This document shows positions 20,778 to 31,117 of a DNA stretch of 64,000 nucleotides, piece after piece. The notes under the pieces are model-generated. The model was not told where the DNA came from, searched no databases, and saw nothing but the letters and a program-made list of their open reading frames with translations. The translations under genes were made by a program, and so were the position numbers. This DNA comes from Rachicladosporium sp. CCFEE 5018. Its lineage: Eukaryota; Ascomycota; Dothideomycetes; Cladosporiales; Cladosporiaceae. Position 1 is the first letter of the stretch, and each line of letters starts with the position of its first letter. The DNA lies in the NCBI GenBank assembly GCA_002077045.2, contig KZ111163.1, positions 7,505 through 71,504 on the forward strand, read 5' to 3'.

Positions 20778-20937
20778 AGAAAGCATCCAAATGGCTCATG
20801 ATCGCAATCTGTACACGTATGTGCATTCATACAACGCGCCGTACCCTTTCAGCATTATACAGCCGAACCTAGCGTGAGCCCAGCGTGATGCAGCACACAC
20901 CTCGCTATGCCTGAAATCGACCAGTGGTTCACATCGA

Positions 20938-21892
20938 TCACGTCAACCCCCTCAACGCCCCCAGAGCGATCCTCAGGCCTGCGACCCTACCAGCCAACTG
21001 CGCGCGATACGATCCAGCTACTTCCGGCGACGCTTTGCGATAGTGTTTCCACTGCTCAACAGCCGTAGTCCAGATATCAAAGTCGCCCAAGATAATCTGT
21101 CCACTGTAGAAAGCATCGAAGATGATAGCGTCTGGCTGCGGAGCATCTGCCACGGCAGCAATGGGAGGTTCACTCTCGGGGTCCAGGGTGCGACCAGACG
21201 CGTTGAGGGACTGCAGCTCGATGCCAGTCTGCTCGTCTGTCTCAAGCGAGCGGCGGACGCCGCGTTCTTCGCTGTCTAGATCTTGAGCTGACGGGGCAGC
21301 TGTTACTGCTCGCGCAGCTGTGACGCCAGATGGAGCATTCCGGAGCTTCTCTCGCGATCGACAAGTGAGCCGAGAGCTGCACAAGCTGCAGCCACAGCAC
21401 TAGCAGATCCAGCAGTAGAAGCATGAACTTACTGCTCGGCCCTTGTTGCCCGATGAAGTCCATGATCAGACCGCCCTGCAAGACGCCTCGTGTGGCCTCG
21501 CCTGCAGATGGCGCATGAAGCCACAAGTGCAGCAGCATGCAAAGCACGTTCGGAATTAGCACGCCAGCTGCATAGGGCTGCGGCTCAAATGGCCTCGGAT
21601 ACGCAGATGGCTTCGGCGACAATAAGGTAAAGTGTACCATAGCTCGGAAGATGAAGCGGAGGAAGGAGCAGTCCATGTAGTATATACAGCTCAGCTCGGC
21701 GTAGACAAGGATGTCCAGCTGCTTGATCAGATCTTCCAGCAACGACCCTCGCTTCCTGTTGAACGTCTGGCGATTGGCCTTTTGTCGCTCTTTCAACTGG
21801 GTGGGAGTGAGGGTGTTGGCCTCCGGCGTTGCGCCATCGCTGCCGGCGTGTAAGCGCGAGGACGATGCTTCGGGCGCGGCTTCATCGTTCAT
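20938..21892 (-). CDS. DUF1746 / Dsc E3 ligase subunit 4-like membrane protein
   Basis: The 5' part (ATG 21892, MNDEAAPEASSS) carries the DUF1746 signature: RQTFNRKRGSLLEDLIKQLDILVYAELSCIYYMDCSFLRF, then several hydrophobic segments, ending LLLLDLLVLWLQLVQLS. This resembles subunit 4 of the Golgi Dsc ubiquitin ligase that cleaves SREBP in fungi. The C-terminal part (SAQDLDSEERGVRRSLETDEQTGIELQ...IWTTAVEQWKHYRKA) reads in another frame to the stop at 20938. The switch lies near 21340-21390. I found no good intron there: the strong GTAAGT donor at about 21427 would remove a conserved hydrophobic segment. So the join is unresolved: an odd intron, a frameshift, or a sequence error. Confidence 0.65.
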
Positions 21893-22177
21893 GTCTTGAG
21901 GGTGTTGGTGTGTCGCATCGTTCGTGGCGCATTGGAGCCGGAGATGCGAACAAGCTCAGGAGTCTGCCGAGCCGAATGATCGCGGTATGTCCTAGTGGAT
22001 TACTGTATGGAGGCCGAGCAGCTGTTCTGTAGGATGCTGATGTCGTTGGCATGCCCCGGCCGAAACAGCAATTTAGGGTTAGGGTCCGCTTAAGTCGCGT
22101 CTTCCCGACTTCACGCGTCTTTAATGGTAGAATGGAGGCAATACATGGCCCACATGTAGCGCACTAGTGATCTCACG
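21893..22177. promoter_or_regulatory. Divergent promoter region, DUF1746 gene / MPH1
   Basis: A 285 bp region between two divergently transcribed genes. It contains a telomere-like TTAGGGTTAGGG motif (listed separately) about 95 bp before the MPH1 ATG. Confidence 0.5.
22073..22084 (+). promoter_or_regulatory. Telomere-like double TTAGGG box
   Basis: Two perfect TTAGGG units in the MPH1 upstream region. Tbf1/TRF-type Myb proteins bind such boxes at many fungal housekeeping promoters. The motif is seen; the binding is inferred. Confidence 0.4.
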
Positions 22178-25100
22178 ATGTCCGTGAGTGACGGCTATGG
22201 TAGTGATGGCGATGATACGGCGTTCTTGGCTGCCGCAACGCAGGTTGAAGCGTCACAATTCGTGGCATTCGCCACTTCACCTCGACCAACGAAACGAAGG
22301 CGACTCCGTGGGCCTACCCAGCTTGACGGTGCAAGCTCTCAGGAGCTTGAGTGGTCAGGCAGCGATGGAGATCAGAGCTCACCGCAGATTGTGGCACGCA
22401 GAGACGCCAGAATCTCAGCTCCGACGCAGCAGAGTGATGCTTCTGGAGATGCTGACGATGCTCCCGATTACTACCTCCCTGGAGAGCTAGAGGCACGGGA
22501 TGAGCAGCCAAAACAGTCGAAGTATAAGATCCATGTGCCAAAGAACGGTCGCGTGCTTCAAGATCTATACTTAACGCAAACGCAAGTCGGGCTCGATGAG
22601 GATCCGACCGCACTCAGGGGTGCTATATGGAAGAAGCCCAAGCCGCCACCACCGCCTTTGTTCAACGGTGGCGCCAGGACTCTGGCACCATTCGATCCGG
22701 CTTCTCGTGCACCTGTGCGAGGAATCGACTCGTTCTTGCAACGTCAGCCGCTCGCCCAGCGTCAGCCGCCGACAGAAAGCGATGAGGCACTCGCCACACA
22801 TCTGCAGGCTGAGGAGAATGCTCAGGCCCAGAAGTCATTCAATTCTGCCAATGGGCGACCGGCTCTGCATGCGACACCCGGCACTCAACTCGGCGACGAC
22901 CTTGCGGATCTCCCCTCCGATGCGTTTTCGTCGTCAGCGCCAGAGATAGTCGGAGCTACCGAGCTCAATCAGGCTCGTGCGAAGGGTTTGCGCGCACCAC
23001 AGACGGGTCTCAAACAGATGACCATATTCGGCAAGCCAGCCACTCAAGACCTGACTGCGTCTCAAGCAGCAACAAAGAAACACAGTTGGCCGCTGTCGGC
23101 GCGAGAGGAGCCCGCCACCCATCACAAGCTGGATGCCGAAGAGATGAAGACCTGGATCTATCCCACAAACCTGGGCAGCATCCGTGATTACCAGTTCAAC
23201 ATTGTCACCCGCAGCATGTTCCACAACACCCTCGTTGCACTCCCCACCGGACTTGGCAAGACTTTCATAGCCGCCACCGTCATGCTGAATTGGTATCGTT
23301 GGACCTCGAACGCTCAAATAGTCTTCATGGCACCGACCAAGCCTCTCATCGCTCAACAGATGGAGGCTTGCTATGGCATAGTAGGCATCAATCGCAAAGA
23401 CACTGTACTCATGACTGGCGAGACGACACCTGATATTCGTGCTGAGGAGTGGCTTGACAAGCGGGTCTTCTTCATGACACCTCAGACCGTGATTAGTGAT
23501 CTCAAGACCGGCATCTGCGATCCGAAGAAGATCGTGCTCATTGTCGTGGACGAGGCGCACAAGGCGACGGGCGGCTATGCGTATACTGAGGTCGTGTCAT
23601 TTCTACGCCGGTTCAACACGAGCTTCCGCGTCCTGGCGCTCACTGCGACTCCAGGCTCCACTGTCGAAGCGGTCCAGGCTGTTATTGACAACCTGGGTAT
23701 CGCTCGCATTGAGCTCCGGACTGAGCAATCGCTGGACATCGTTCAGTACACTCACCGCAAGGACATGGAAACTGAGCTGTTCGACTATAGCGATGAGCAG
23801 CAGCTCATCATGGACCACATGACGAAGGCGCTGAAACCCATTCTCGACAAACTCAATGGGAACAACGCTTACTGGTTGAAGGATCCGATGTCACTAACTG
23901 CATATGGCCTGCAGATGGCAAGAACGCAATGGGCGAGATCTGATGCCGGACGCAAGGCGCCGCAAGGATTGAAGGGAATGGTGCAGGCTCTGTTCACTGT
24001 GCTATCTCAGATTGCGCACAGTCTGAGCTTGTTGAAGTTCCACGGTATAGCGCCGTTCTTCGCAAGCGTACTCGAGTTCCAGCGCAACGTCGAGAGCGGG
24101 CAGACCAAGGGGAAGTATGCCCAGCAGATCACGCAGTCTGAGGACTGGACGAAGGCGATGAGCTTTATGCGGACGTGGTCTAATAATCCAGACTTCATCG
24201 GCCATCCCAAGCTTCAGTACCTCCGAGAGGTGGTTATGAATCACTTCCTCGATGCTGGCGACAGTGCAGCAGGCACCGCTCGCACGACTCGTATCATGGT
24301 CTTTGCGTCCTATCGCGACAGTACGCAAGACATATGCAGAGTGCTCAAACGCAACGAGCCGATGATCCGACCCAGCGAGTTCGTGGGACAAGCTGCGTCG
24401 AAAGGCTCGGAGGGGATGAACCAGAAAAAGCAGAATGCTGTGATACAGGACTTCAAGTCTGGGAAATTCAACGTTCTGGTCGCCACCTCGATCGGCGAGG
24501 AAGGTCTGGATATCGGTGATGTGGATCTCATCGTGTGCTACGATAGCTCAGCATCGCCGATTCGCATGTTGCAGCGCATTGGCCGCACTGGACGAAAGCG
24601 TGTAGGTAGAGTGGTGCTCACGCTGATGAGAGGCAAGGAAGAGAATGACTTCGCGAAGGCGAAAGACAACTACAGCCACATTCAAAAGACTATCGCCGAT
24701 GAGAAAAAGTATGCGTACAGAGACGATCAGAGCCCACGCATTTTTCCGAAGGAGGTGCAGCCCGTTGTGGTCAAGCGTGTCGTCGATATACCGCTCGAGA
24801 ACAGCCAGCCTGTGGATCTGAACGAGAAAGCTCGCAAGCAACGAGGAAGAGGCAAAGTCAAACGTCCACCGAAGAAGTTTCATATGCCGGACAACGTGCG
24901 CACCGGCTTTGTTAGCGCGAAGAAGCTCGGATCTGAGGACACCGAGGAGGAGGTCGCATCGAAAGTGGTGAAGAAGAAGGCAGCCGCGAAGCCCAAGAAG
25001 CGAGCACCATCACCTGAACCCGAGCCGGCACAGATCCCTTATCTCGACGATGTCACCCTCAATGACGACCAGCAGCGCGAGCTCGAACGCAAGTACGCTC

Positions 25101-25849
25101 AGACCAATGACATGAGCGACAACACTGTTGTTCAGGCTCCAGATCCTAGCCGCTTTCCTGACTCCCTCCGAGTTTTGACTTCGACGAAGTATCTCCGCCA
25201 TGGTCGAGCATCTCACGCTGTCTCGAAGGCTCTGCAGGCCATCCGAGCCATCGATGAGGACAAAGTCGAACGCATGAAGTCACTCTTCCAGCAGAGCGAC
25301 CTGACGGACATGACAGGCATGCGTGCTCGTCTCATCAGCCCAGTTGCTGAACCGGATTCAGAACACGAGCTTCCGTCCCTATCCACCATCACAGCCACCA
25401 AGAAACGGAAAGCCACGAAGCCCAAAGCCGGCGCGAAGATTACTCTTCGCGCTCGTCCACAGGCCAAGAAGCCCGCGGCTCACCGGAGCACAAATCGCTC
25501 GTCAGACATGGAAGGTTCCGAATCCAGCCCAGAGCCTACGCCCGCACACCTCAAGCTCGGCACTCAGGGCATCGATCTCGGCTCCCGAGACACGAGTGGT
25601 GAGGACAACGATGACGTTGAGGCTGATAGTGACTTGGAGCAGTTCGTCGTGGGCAGCGATCAGCCTGTGGAAATGGCTAGTAGTTCGTTGCCTGGCACGC
25701 CGGCAAGGCGAAGAATGCAGTCGGATGTGTTAGCTGAAAGCGATGAGGGCGACGCTGTCAAGGAGGTAGAGGCGCCTGTTGCTGGAAGGGGAAGGCTGAA
25801 GAGACGACGCGTCGTGGCGGACGAAGATGAGGATGACGACAACGAATGA
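22178..25849 (+). CDS. MPH1: ATP-dependent 3'-5' DNA helicase Mph1 (FANCM family)
   Basis: A 1223-residue orthologue of Mph1/Fml1/FANCM, the helicase that remodels stalled forks and dissolves D-loops. The superfamily 2 motifs are all present: Walker A in ALPTGLGKTFIA near residue 355, APTKPLIAQQ, DEAH in VVDEAHKATGG near 457, LTATPG near 490, an inserted helical domain between the helicase lobes, ATSIGEEGLDIGDVDL near 770 and QRIGRTGRKRVGR near 800. The N-terminal 300 residues and C-terminal 350 are disordered, rich in Lys/Arg and acidic runs. Start at ATG 22178 (MSVSDGYGSDGDD), which resembles related fungal proteins. One uninterrupted exon. It converges on the PhoD-like gene with about 160 bp between stops. 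Confidence 0.94.
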   Translation: MSVSDGYGSDGDDTAFLAAATQVEASQFVAFATSPRPTKRRRLRGPTQLDGASSQELEWSGSDGDQSSPQIVARRDARISAPTQQSDASGDADDAPDYYLPGELEARDEQPKQSKYKIHVPKNGRVLQDLYLTQTQVGLDEDPTALRGAIWKKPKPPPPPLFNGGARTLAPFDPASRAPVRGIDSFLQRQPLAQRQPPTESDEALATHLQAEENAQAQKSFNSANGRPALHATPGTQLGDDLADLPSDAFSSSAPEIVGATELNQARAKGLRAPQTGLKQMTIFGKPATQDLTASQAATKKHSWPLSAREEPATHHKLDAEEMKTWIYPTNLGSIRDYQFNIVTRSMFHNTLVALPTGLGKTFIAATVMLNWYRWTSNAQIVFMAPTKPLIAQQMEACYGIVGINRKDTVLMTGETTPDIRAEEWLDKRVFFMTPQTVISDLKTGICDPKKIVLIVVDEAHKATGGYAYTEVVSFLRRFNTSFRVLALTATPGSTVEAVQAVIDNLGIARIELRTEQSLDIVQYTHRKDMETELFDYSDEQQLIMDHMTKALKPILDKLNGNNAYWLKDPMSLTAYGLQMARTQWARSDAGRKAPQGLKGMVQALFTVLSQIAHSLSLLKFHGIAPFFASVLEFQRNVESGQTKGKYAQQITQSEDWTKAMSFMRTWSNNPDFIGHPKLQYLREVVMNHFLDAGDSAAGTARTTRIMVFASYRDSTQDICRVLKRNEPMIRPSEFVGQAASKGSEGMNQKKQNAVIQDFKSGKFNVLVATSIGEEGLDIGDVDLIVCYDSSASPIRMLQRIGRTGRKRVGRVVLTLMRGKEENDFAKAKDNYSHIQKTIADEKKYAYRDDQSPRIFPKEVQPVVVKRVVDIPLENSQPVDLNEKARKQRGRGKVKRPPKKFHMPDNVRTGFVSAKKLGSEDTEEEVASKVVKKKAAAKPKKRAPSPEPEPAQIPYLDDVTLNDDQQRELERKYAQTNDMSDNTVVQAPDPSRFPDSLRVLTSTKYLRHGRASHAVSKALQAIRAIDEDKVERMKSLFQQSDLTDMTGMRARLISPVAEPDSEHELPSLSTITATKKRKATKPKAGAKITLRARPQAKKPAAHRSTNRSSDMEGSESSPEPTPAHLKLGTQGIDLGSRDTSGEDNDDVEADSDLEQFVVGSDQPVEMASSSLPGTPARRRMQSDVLAESDEGDAVKEVEAPVAGRGRLKRRRVVADEDEDDDNE

Positions 25850-26011
25850 AGTGGATAGACTTGCTGTGAAGTGCGAAGTGGCTCGTGATGCGCAAACAGC
25901 TTCTCGCTCGTATATGCCCAGATATGTATACTCATACGCACAACAAGGTGCCGACACCTCAACGCAGCACCTACCCAAGCACCACCTCAATAACCCTACA
26001 ACCCTAAACAT

Positions 26012-29000
26012 CTACTTCCAAATCTTCCACCCCTTCTTCTTCTCCCCATACCCATTCCCCTCACCATCCTCCCACTCCGCCCGGCCTCCTCCATCCCTTA
26101 CCTCCAACCTCCTCCCCTCCCCACCCACCGCCCCACCACTCCCACCACCCAACCCCAAAAACCTTTCAGCCTTGCTCATCCCCCCAACCCTCCGTCCAAC
26201 CTGATCCTCCGCACTCACACCCTCGAACCGCCCCTGCCCAGCCTTCGCAGCCGGTCCCGAAGGCGCTCCAGGTGCTTGAGCAGGCGACGGGGAGCGCGAG
26301 TAAGAGCCCTCGGACGAGTAGTCCGTGTAGCTCCCTTCCGAATGTGAAGGGGAAGCAGAGCGCGGCGGCGGCCCATCGCCGTGATCATTCGGCCGCGGGG
26401 CGGAGAGGCGGCGGAAGAGGGATGTGAACTTATTCGGCGGCTTCTGCTGGACTGCGCCTTGGGTTTGCGAGGGGTAAGGATGCGGATTCCTGTCTACTTG
26501 GGGTGGCGGGCCGTGATGCAGAAGTTGAGGCTGTGCATTTGCGCCTACAGGCGGGTGGCCGAGTTCGTAGCCGCGGTCGTAGGATGTGCGTTCCGCGCCC
26601 GCGCTTGTTGGCGGGGCTTGATCGAAGTAGCCGCCTGTAGCCGCTTCGCTGTAGCGCTCGAGGTTTGGTTGCGGAGCCATGCGGCGGCGGTAGGAGCTGC
26701 TGGCTGTGCTTGCTTGACGCTGAACGCCGAGTTCGCCGCCTTGTGAGGCTTGGTGTTGCTGCGCTACTGCAGTGCCGCCGGCGGCTGTACCGCCGAGGGC
26801 TTCGAGCTCTTTGCCGCGGCCGGCTTCGCCAAGAGGGGTCTCGCCTTCGCTGCTGTGGCCGTCGTCGGAGTAGTCTTCTACACCATTCTTTGGCCCTCGC
26901 CTTCTGCTGAGGCGCGCGAAGAGCCCGCCCTTCTCCAGCTCCTGCGGGTACTCGTCCAGCTGCGGCCCGTCTTCGACGAACAGCGCAGGCACAAGCAATC
27001 TGTATCTCTCAGTTCGGCCTCTCGGATCCGTCTGGTCGACCTCAACACACAAGTTCACGTCCAGCCCACCGTCCAGCGAGATCTCGCCCATCTCTCTACC
27101 GTCCAGATTCCCATCCGCACCGCCCTTAGCCGCAGCCTTCCGCGCAGCTTTGACAGACATATTCGTCGGACGACGATACAGTCCCGGTCTCGGCGCAGCA
27201 TCAGAAGACATCGAATTACTGCGCTGATGCGACCCAGCATTCGCCATTGACAAGGGCGGATTTGCAGACCTCTGCCCCTGTGGCGCAGATCCGGAGAAGC
27301 GGCGGACGAGCTTGTTCATCCCCGTCGCGCTCCGTCCGGTAAGCGACATAGTCCGCCTCATACTCCCCGGCGGAAATTGCCTAGTATCCTCCGGTCCCAG
27401 CCGTGGACTACCAGGCGGCGTAGTGCCCGGCTTATACTCCCGAATCGTGCAGAAATTCCGCCGCGGCAGCAAGTGCGTGTTATTCCGCTTACTCCCATCG
27501 ACATCATGATCGAACATCGGGATACAATCTTCGTCTGTCTCATGATCAAGATGATGGATTTTGTTGCGCTTGTTCAGTACATCGGCCATCATAGGCGGCG
27601 GCGGGGTGTTGACGATCGCCGAGCTGATGATATTGGGCATATATCGCCAGTCCTTGTCTTTCGCTATTCCGAGCTTGGCATTTGAGTAAAACTGCCCCAC
27701 GGCAGCGAGGTGCACGTCGCCGCCGAGGATCGTCACGCGAATGGATTTCTCCGCCGCGAGGGCTTGCAGTTCCTGGATGAACCAGTTGCGCTCCGCTTTG
27801 TGGTGTTTGGCCGTCCAGTGGTCGTCCAAGTCGTCCAAGATCTCCACGCCGCCGTCGAACTTGTTTACGAAGCCACCTAGGAGGCCTGTGCGGCCGAGGG
27901 CTTTGATGGGATCCATGACTTTGGAGGTGAGGATGTTTTCTAGGAAGTTCAGGCGAGGGTAGGCGATTGGCACGCCGAGCAGAACTAGCAGATGCTTGGT
28001 GCGACCTTTGACCAGCTCTTGCCGAAGTCGTGAGAAGACGATGTCGTAGGTCTCTTGGCTCAAGATCTCATCTCGCATGCGCTCCGTGCGGCAGTCCAAG
28101 CCCAAGAATGCGATATTCGCTCCAAGGTAAGTGAAGATATGCCGACTCAACTCCGCGATATACGGCCCCGGATGCGCACCAAGCAGCCAACTCGGCTCCT
28201 CCTTCGCCGTCTCAGCGCGTACCGACTGATGCTGGAACAACATGTAGTACTTGAACGCCACCGCACCAACGCCAGTAAACACCCTTGAGCTCATGAAGTG
28301 GTGCGGGTAACTCCCGAACCCATCGATAATATCGTGATCATCCCACAGATTCACCATCGGGATCTGCGAGTTCGCCATCGAGAACAGACCCTGCGAGAAC
28401 CACATGCAATACCGATTGAGGTAGAACGACTCCAGCTCTTCCTGCATTTCCACGGAAAAGTCAGCCGAGTGCTTATGCTCCAGATTCTTGATCTGCAGCC
28501 AGTCGCGGAAAAGCGTCGTGTCGCGCATAGCAGCGTCGTTGTAGATCTGATCTCCTCCACCGAGCATGACATGGAAAGGACGATGCTGATGCCGATTCAG
28601 TACGTCTCGCCAAAGCGGATCCGGCCCGGAGAAGTCATCTGCATTGACGGTCATGGAGAAGCCGTTGCAGGAGTGGAACATGATGTTCATTGACTCGCCG
28701 GCTGCGGGTACCCAGAAGCCGACTGCAGGACCACGGTTGATGCGGTAGGCGATGCGAGTCTGGACGTTGCGGAGCTCGATCTCGAGATTGAAGCGCCAGA
28801 ATGTGACGCCGCGTTCGGTGAGCAGGCGGTGGGCTTTCACTTCGCGGTATTTGCTTAGCTTCTCGCCATCACGACGTTTGATGCGAGACTTGTCCTGGAA
28901 GGTCACTCGTCTGCGAAGACCACCATCGTCGCCGTCGTGGCTTGTCATGGATTGTGGGCCGAGCATTGGCGTGCGTACGGCAGAGTAGAGACCGTGGTTG

Positions 29001-31117
29001 TTCTCCTCTCGGCTTAGATCAACATGCGCTTCGAGATCATGAGCAGGTCGGACGTACAGTGGCCGTCCAGTGCGCGAGACCTTTACTTGACCAGCCACAG
29101 GGTCCTCGTCTTCAGGCGGTACCTCCATCAGATGTGAGGGGGGCGACTGATGCAAGTCCGATGGTTGGGCGAACATTCGCATCACTGGTGGTGTCGCATA
29201 CTCGGACGAGGCATCCTCCGTAACGATCATGACACTACCTCGCCAGACCTCTCGTCTGCCGCCTCGTGCACCGCTCTCAGTGCGCAAGCCAGTATATCGA
29301 AGAAGCGGCCCACACTTCAGAAACAGCGCGGGCTTGAAAGATTGCGACTCCTCCTCATATGCGCCCTCATACTGCGAAGAAGCAGTCTTAACCCCAATGT
29401 TAGCCTTGCGACTATTCTGTTGCTTCTCCCACCATGCCGGATCCTGATTCTCCGCCTGCATAGGCGTTGGCGCAGACGTAGCGTCATCCAGTTCCAAGTC
29501 AGCCACAGACAACTTCGCAGTACTAGCAGTCCGCCACTCCTCAAGCGGCACATTATTCGGCACATAGCCTCTGCGATCGCCGTGGTGATGGTGCAAGAAA
29601 TCTCGGAAGCGATGTTGCTCCTCTTTACTTTGCACGTGTGGCTGCCCTTGCGCAGTAGCAGCGCCAAAGCCGACTTGCTCGCTTGCACTCCGACCAGCCG
29701 CGGTTTGCGGTGGGATCGAATAGGGCACTGGCTCGTCCTTGCCAGTCTTTACTCTTTCCGGTGGGATGATGTCGCGATCCTGGAATTTGGCGGCAGCTTT
29801 GCGACCATCTCCTGCACCGCGACCCATACGGTCGTTTTGTAGCAGGCCTTTGTCATCGCGTACTGAAGTCTCGCGTCGGACGTCGTTACTGCCATTAGTC
29901 TGACCGCTACCGCGTGTACCATCGTGGCTTGCGAACTGCACAGGCTCCTGCCTGCCGTACTGCTCTGCCGACACAGCTCTCGGCTTCTGTAGCTTCTTAC
30001 TCTCATTTCTGCCCAAACTACCATACTGCTCTCTCGCAACAGGACTGATCGGCGAGCTCATAGGCGAATCATTGGACTGCGCCTTCCGTCTCTCGTAAGC
30101 CGCTTTGCCTCGCTCAGCAGCGGTCCCACCAGCGAATGCCGCCGCAGCACCAGCAAAGCCCGCGTCCCTAGCGCGATGGCGATACTTGCCGCTAGCAGTG
30201 CGCTCGAGTCCACCGTCTTGGCCGTTAGCAGACTCGGTCACTGCGGCAGGCTGTCGCGCAGTCCGCTGCCCGCCGCCATCACGAGCGCGCGACTCGGAGA
30301 GACTTCGATCTTGTGAAGATAGCCCCGCGACGGGCCCGTTTTGCTTAGGCGGACTATTCCTCAGCGCATCGCTCGCCCGTCGGAACTTCGCGGCACCTGC
30401 CTCGACCTGCTCATCCCGACTTGCGCCTGCGGAAGCATGTCTCTGCCTGTCGTCCCTGACTCTCTCAACAGGCTGTGCAGGTCGTCGCGAGCCATCAGAC
30501 ACAACCCTCACTTTGCCTGAGCTGACTGTGCCCGACCTTGCGACTTCTCCTTGACCCTTGCCAAGCTTGTCCAGAGCTCTGCGCTCCGCTTGCTGTGCCT
30601 TCGCCCGCTTTTCCTCTTTACTAATGTCATCAAACTTGTACTCCAGCTTTTGCAGCGGGCTTTTCTCGGGCACTGAGCCTCGGCGCAGTCTGTCCGACGC
30701 ATTGCTGGCGTGTCTCGCATTGCTCCCAGCATCTGGCGACATCGCGTCAGGCGACCAAGCTTCCGTGCGCAGGTTCGCCGGCGCGGCGTTGGGATCGATT
30801 CGCAATGGCTGCTTCGCGGCAGAGTCCCTGTTACTCCCTCCTGTGCGGGACAACATTTCGGACTTCATCATGCTGTACTCATTCGCGGGACGCTGCGGGG
30901 CGTAGGTCTCGGGCTGCTGGCGCTTCGAGACTGAGCGCTGTGGTGCATGGCTCGAGGCAGGATCCGCGGTGCGTTCGGAGAATGAGCGTCGTACATCAGA
31001 GGACGCGCGAGGAGCGGGAGGCTCGTAGTACTTGTATGGCCCTTCTGGGGCGCTGCGTTCGTAGAAGCCTTGCCCGTTCTGTTGGAAGAGACCGGACCGG
31101 CGGCGGTTGTCTTCCAT
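26012..31117 (-). CDS. Large PhoD-like phosphatase-domain protein
   Basis: A 1701-residue protein starting at ATG 31117 (MEDNRRRSGLFQQN); 29 further upstream codons lack an ATG. The first 550 residues are disordered and rich in Ser, Arg and Gln. A metallophosphatase domain of the fungal PhoD-like type follows: MLGGGDQIYND near residue 850, WDDHDIIDGFGSYP near 925, GLDCRTER near 1020, and ILGGDVHLAAVGQF near 1130, which supply the metal-binding Asp and His residues. The C-terminal 500 residues are again disordered, with a short acidic beta-like segment in between. Fungal relatives are uncharacterised; a phosphodiesterase or phosphatase activity is inferred from the fold. No intron is needed, unusual for this length. 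It is divergent from the ZIP gene. Confidence 0.85.
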   Translation of the reverse strand: MEDNRRRSGLFQQNGQGFYERSAPEGPYKYYEPPAPRASSDVRRSFSERTADPASSHAPQRSVSKRQQPETYAPQRPANEYSMMKSEMLSRTGGSNRDSAAKQPLRIDPNAAPANLRTEAWSPDAMSPDAGSNARHASNASDRLRRGSVPEKSPLQKLEYKFDDISKEEKRAKAQQAERRALDKLGKGQGEVARSGTVSSGKVRVVSDGSRRPAQPVERVRDDRQRHASAGASRDEQVEAGAAKFRRASDALRNSPPKQNGPVAGLSSQDRSLSESRARDGGGQRTARQPAAVTESANGQDGGLERTASGKYRHRARDAGFAGAAAAFAGGTAAERGKAAYERRKAQSNDSPMSSPISPVAREQYGSLGRNESKKLQKPRAVSAEQYGRQEPVQFASHDGTRGSGQTNGSNDVRRETSVRDDKGLLQNDRMGRGAGDGRKAAAKFQDRDIIPPERVKTGKDEPVPYSIPPQTAAGRSASEQVGFGAATAQGQPHVQSKEEQHRFRDFLHHHHGDRRGYVPNNVPLEEWRTASTAKLSVADLELDDATSAPTPMQAENQDPAWWEKQQNSRKANIGVKTASSQYEGAYEEESQSFKPALFLKCGPLLRYTGLRTESGARGGRREVWRGSVMIVTEDASSEYATPPVMRMFAQPSDLHQSPPSHLMEVPPEDEDPVAGQVKVSRTGRPLYVRPAHDLEAHVDLSREENNHGLYSAVRTPMLGPQSMTSHDGDDGGLRRRVTFQDKSRIKRRDGEKLSKYREVKAHRLLTERGVTFWRFNLEIELRNVQTRIAYRINRGPAVGFWVPAAGESMNIMFHSCNGFSMTVNADDFSGPDPLWRDVLNRHQHRPFHVMLGGGDQIYNDAAMRDTTLFRDWLQIKNLEHKHSADFSVEMQEELESFYLNRYCMWFSQGLFSMANSQIPMVNLWDDHDIIDGFGSYPHHFMSSRVFTGVGAVAFKYYMLFQHQSVRAETAKEEPSWLLGAHPGPYIAELSRHIFTYLGANIAFLGLDCRTERMRDEILSQETYDIVFSRLRQELVKGRTKHLLVLLGVPIAYPRLNFLENILTSKVMDPIKALGRTGLLGGFVNKFDGGVEILDDLDDHWTAKHHKAERNWFIQELQALAAEKSIRVTILGGDVHLAAVGQFYSNAKLGIAKDKDWRYMPNIISSAIVNTPPPPMMADVLNKRNKIHHLDHETDEDCIPMFDHDVDGSKRNNTHLLPRRNFCTIREYKPGTTPPGSPRLGPEDTRQFPPGSMRRTMSLTGRSATGMNKLVRRFSGSAPQGQRSANPPLSMANAGSHQRSNSMSSDAAPRPGLYRRPTNMSVKAARKAAAKGGADGNLDGREMGEISLDGGLDVNLCVEVDQTDPRGRTERYRLLVPALFVEDGPQLDEYPQELEKGGLFARLSRRRGPKNGVEDYSDDGHSSEGETPLGEAGRGKELEALGGTAAGGTAVAQQHQASQGGELGVQRQASTASSSYRRRMAPQPNLERYSEAATGGYFDQAPPTSAGAERTSYDRGYELGHPPVGANAQPQLLHHGPPPQVDRNPHPYPSQTQGAVQQKPPNKFTSLFRRLSAPRPNDHGDGPPPRSASPSHSEGSYTDYSSEGSYSRSPSPAQAPGAPSGPAAKAGQGRFEGVSAEDQVGRRVGGMSKAERFLGLGGGSGGAVGGEGRRLEVRDGGGRAEWEDGEGNGYGEKKKGWKIWK

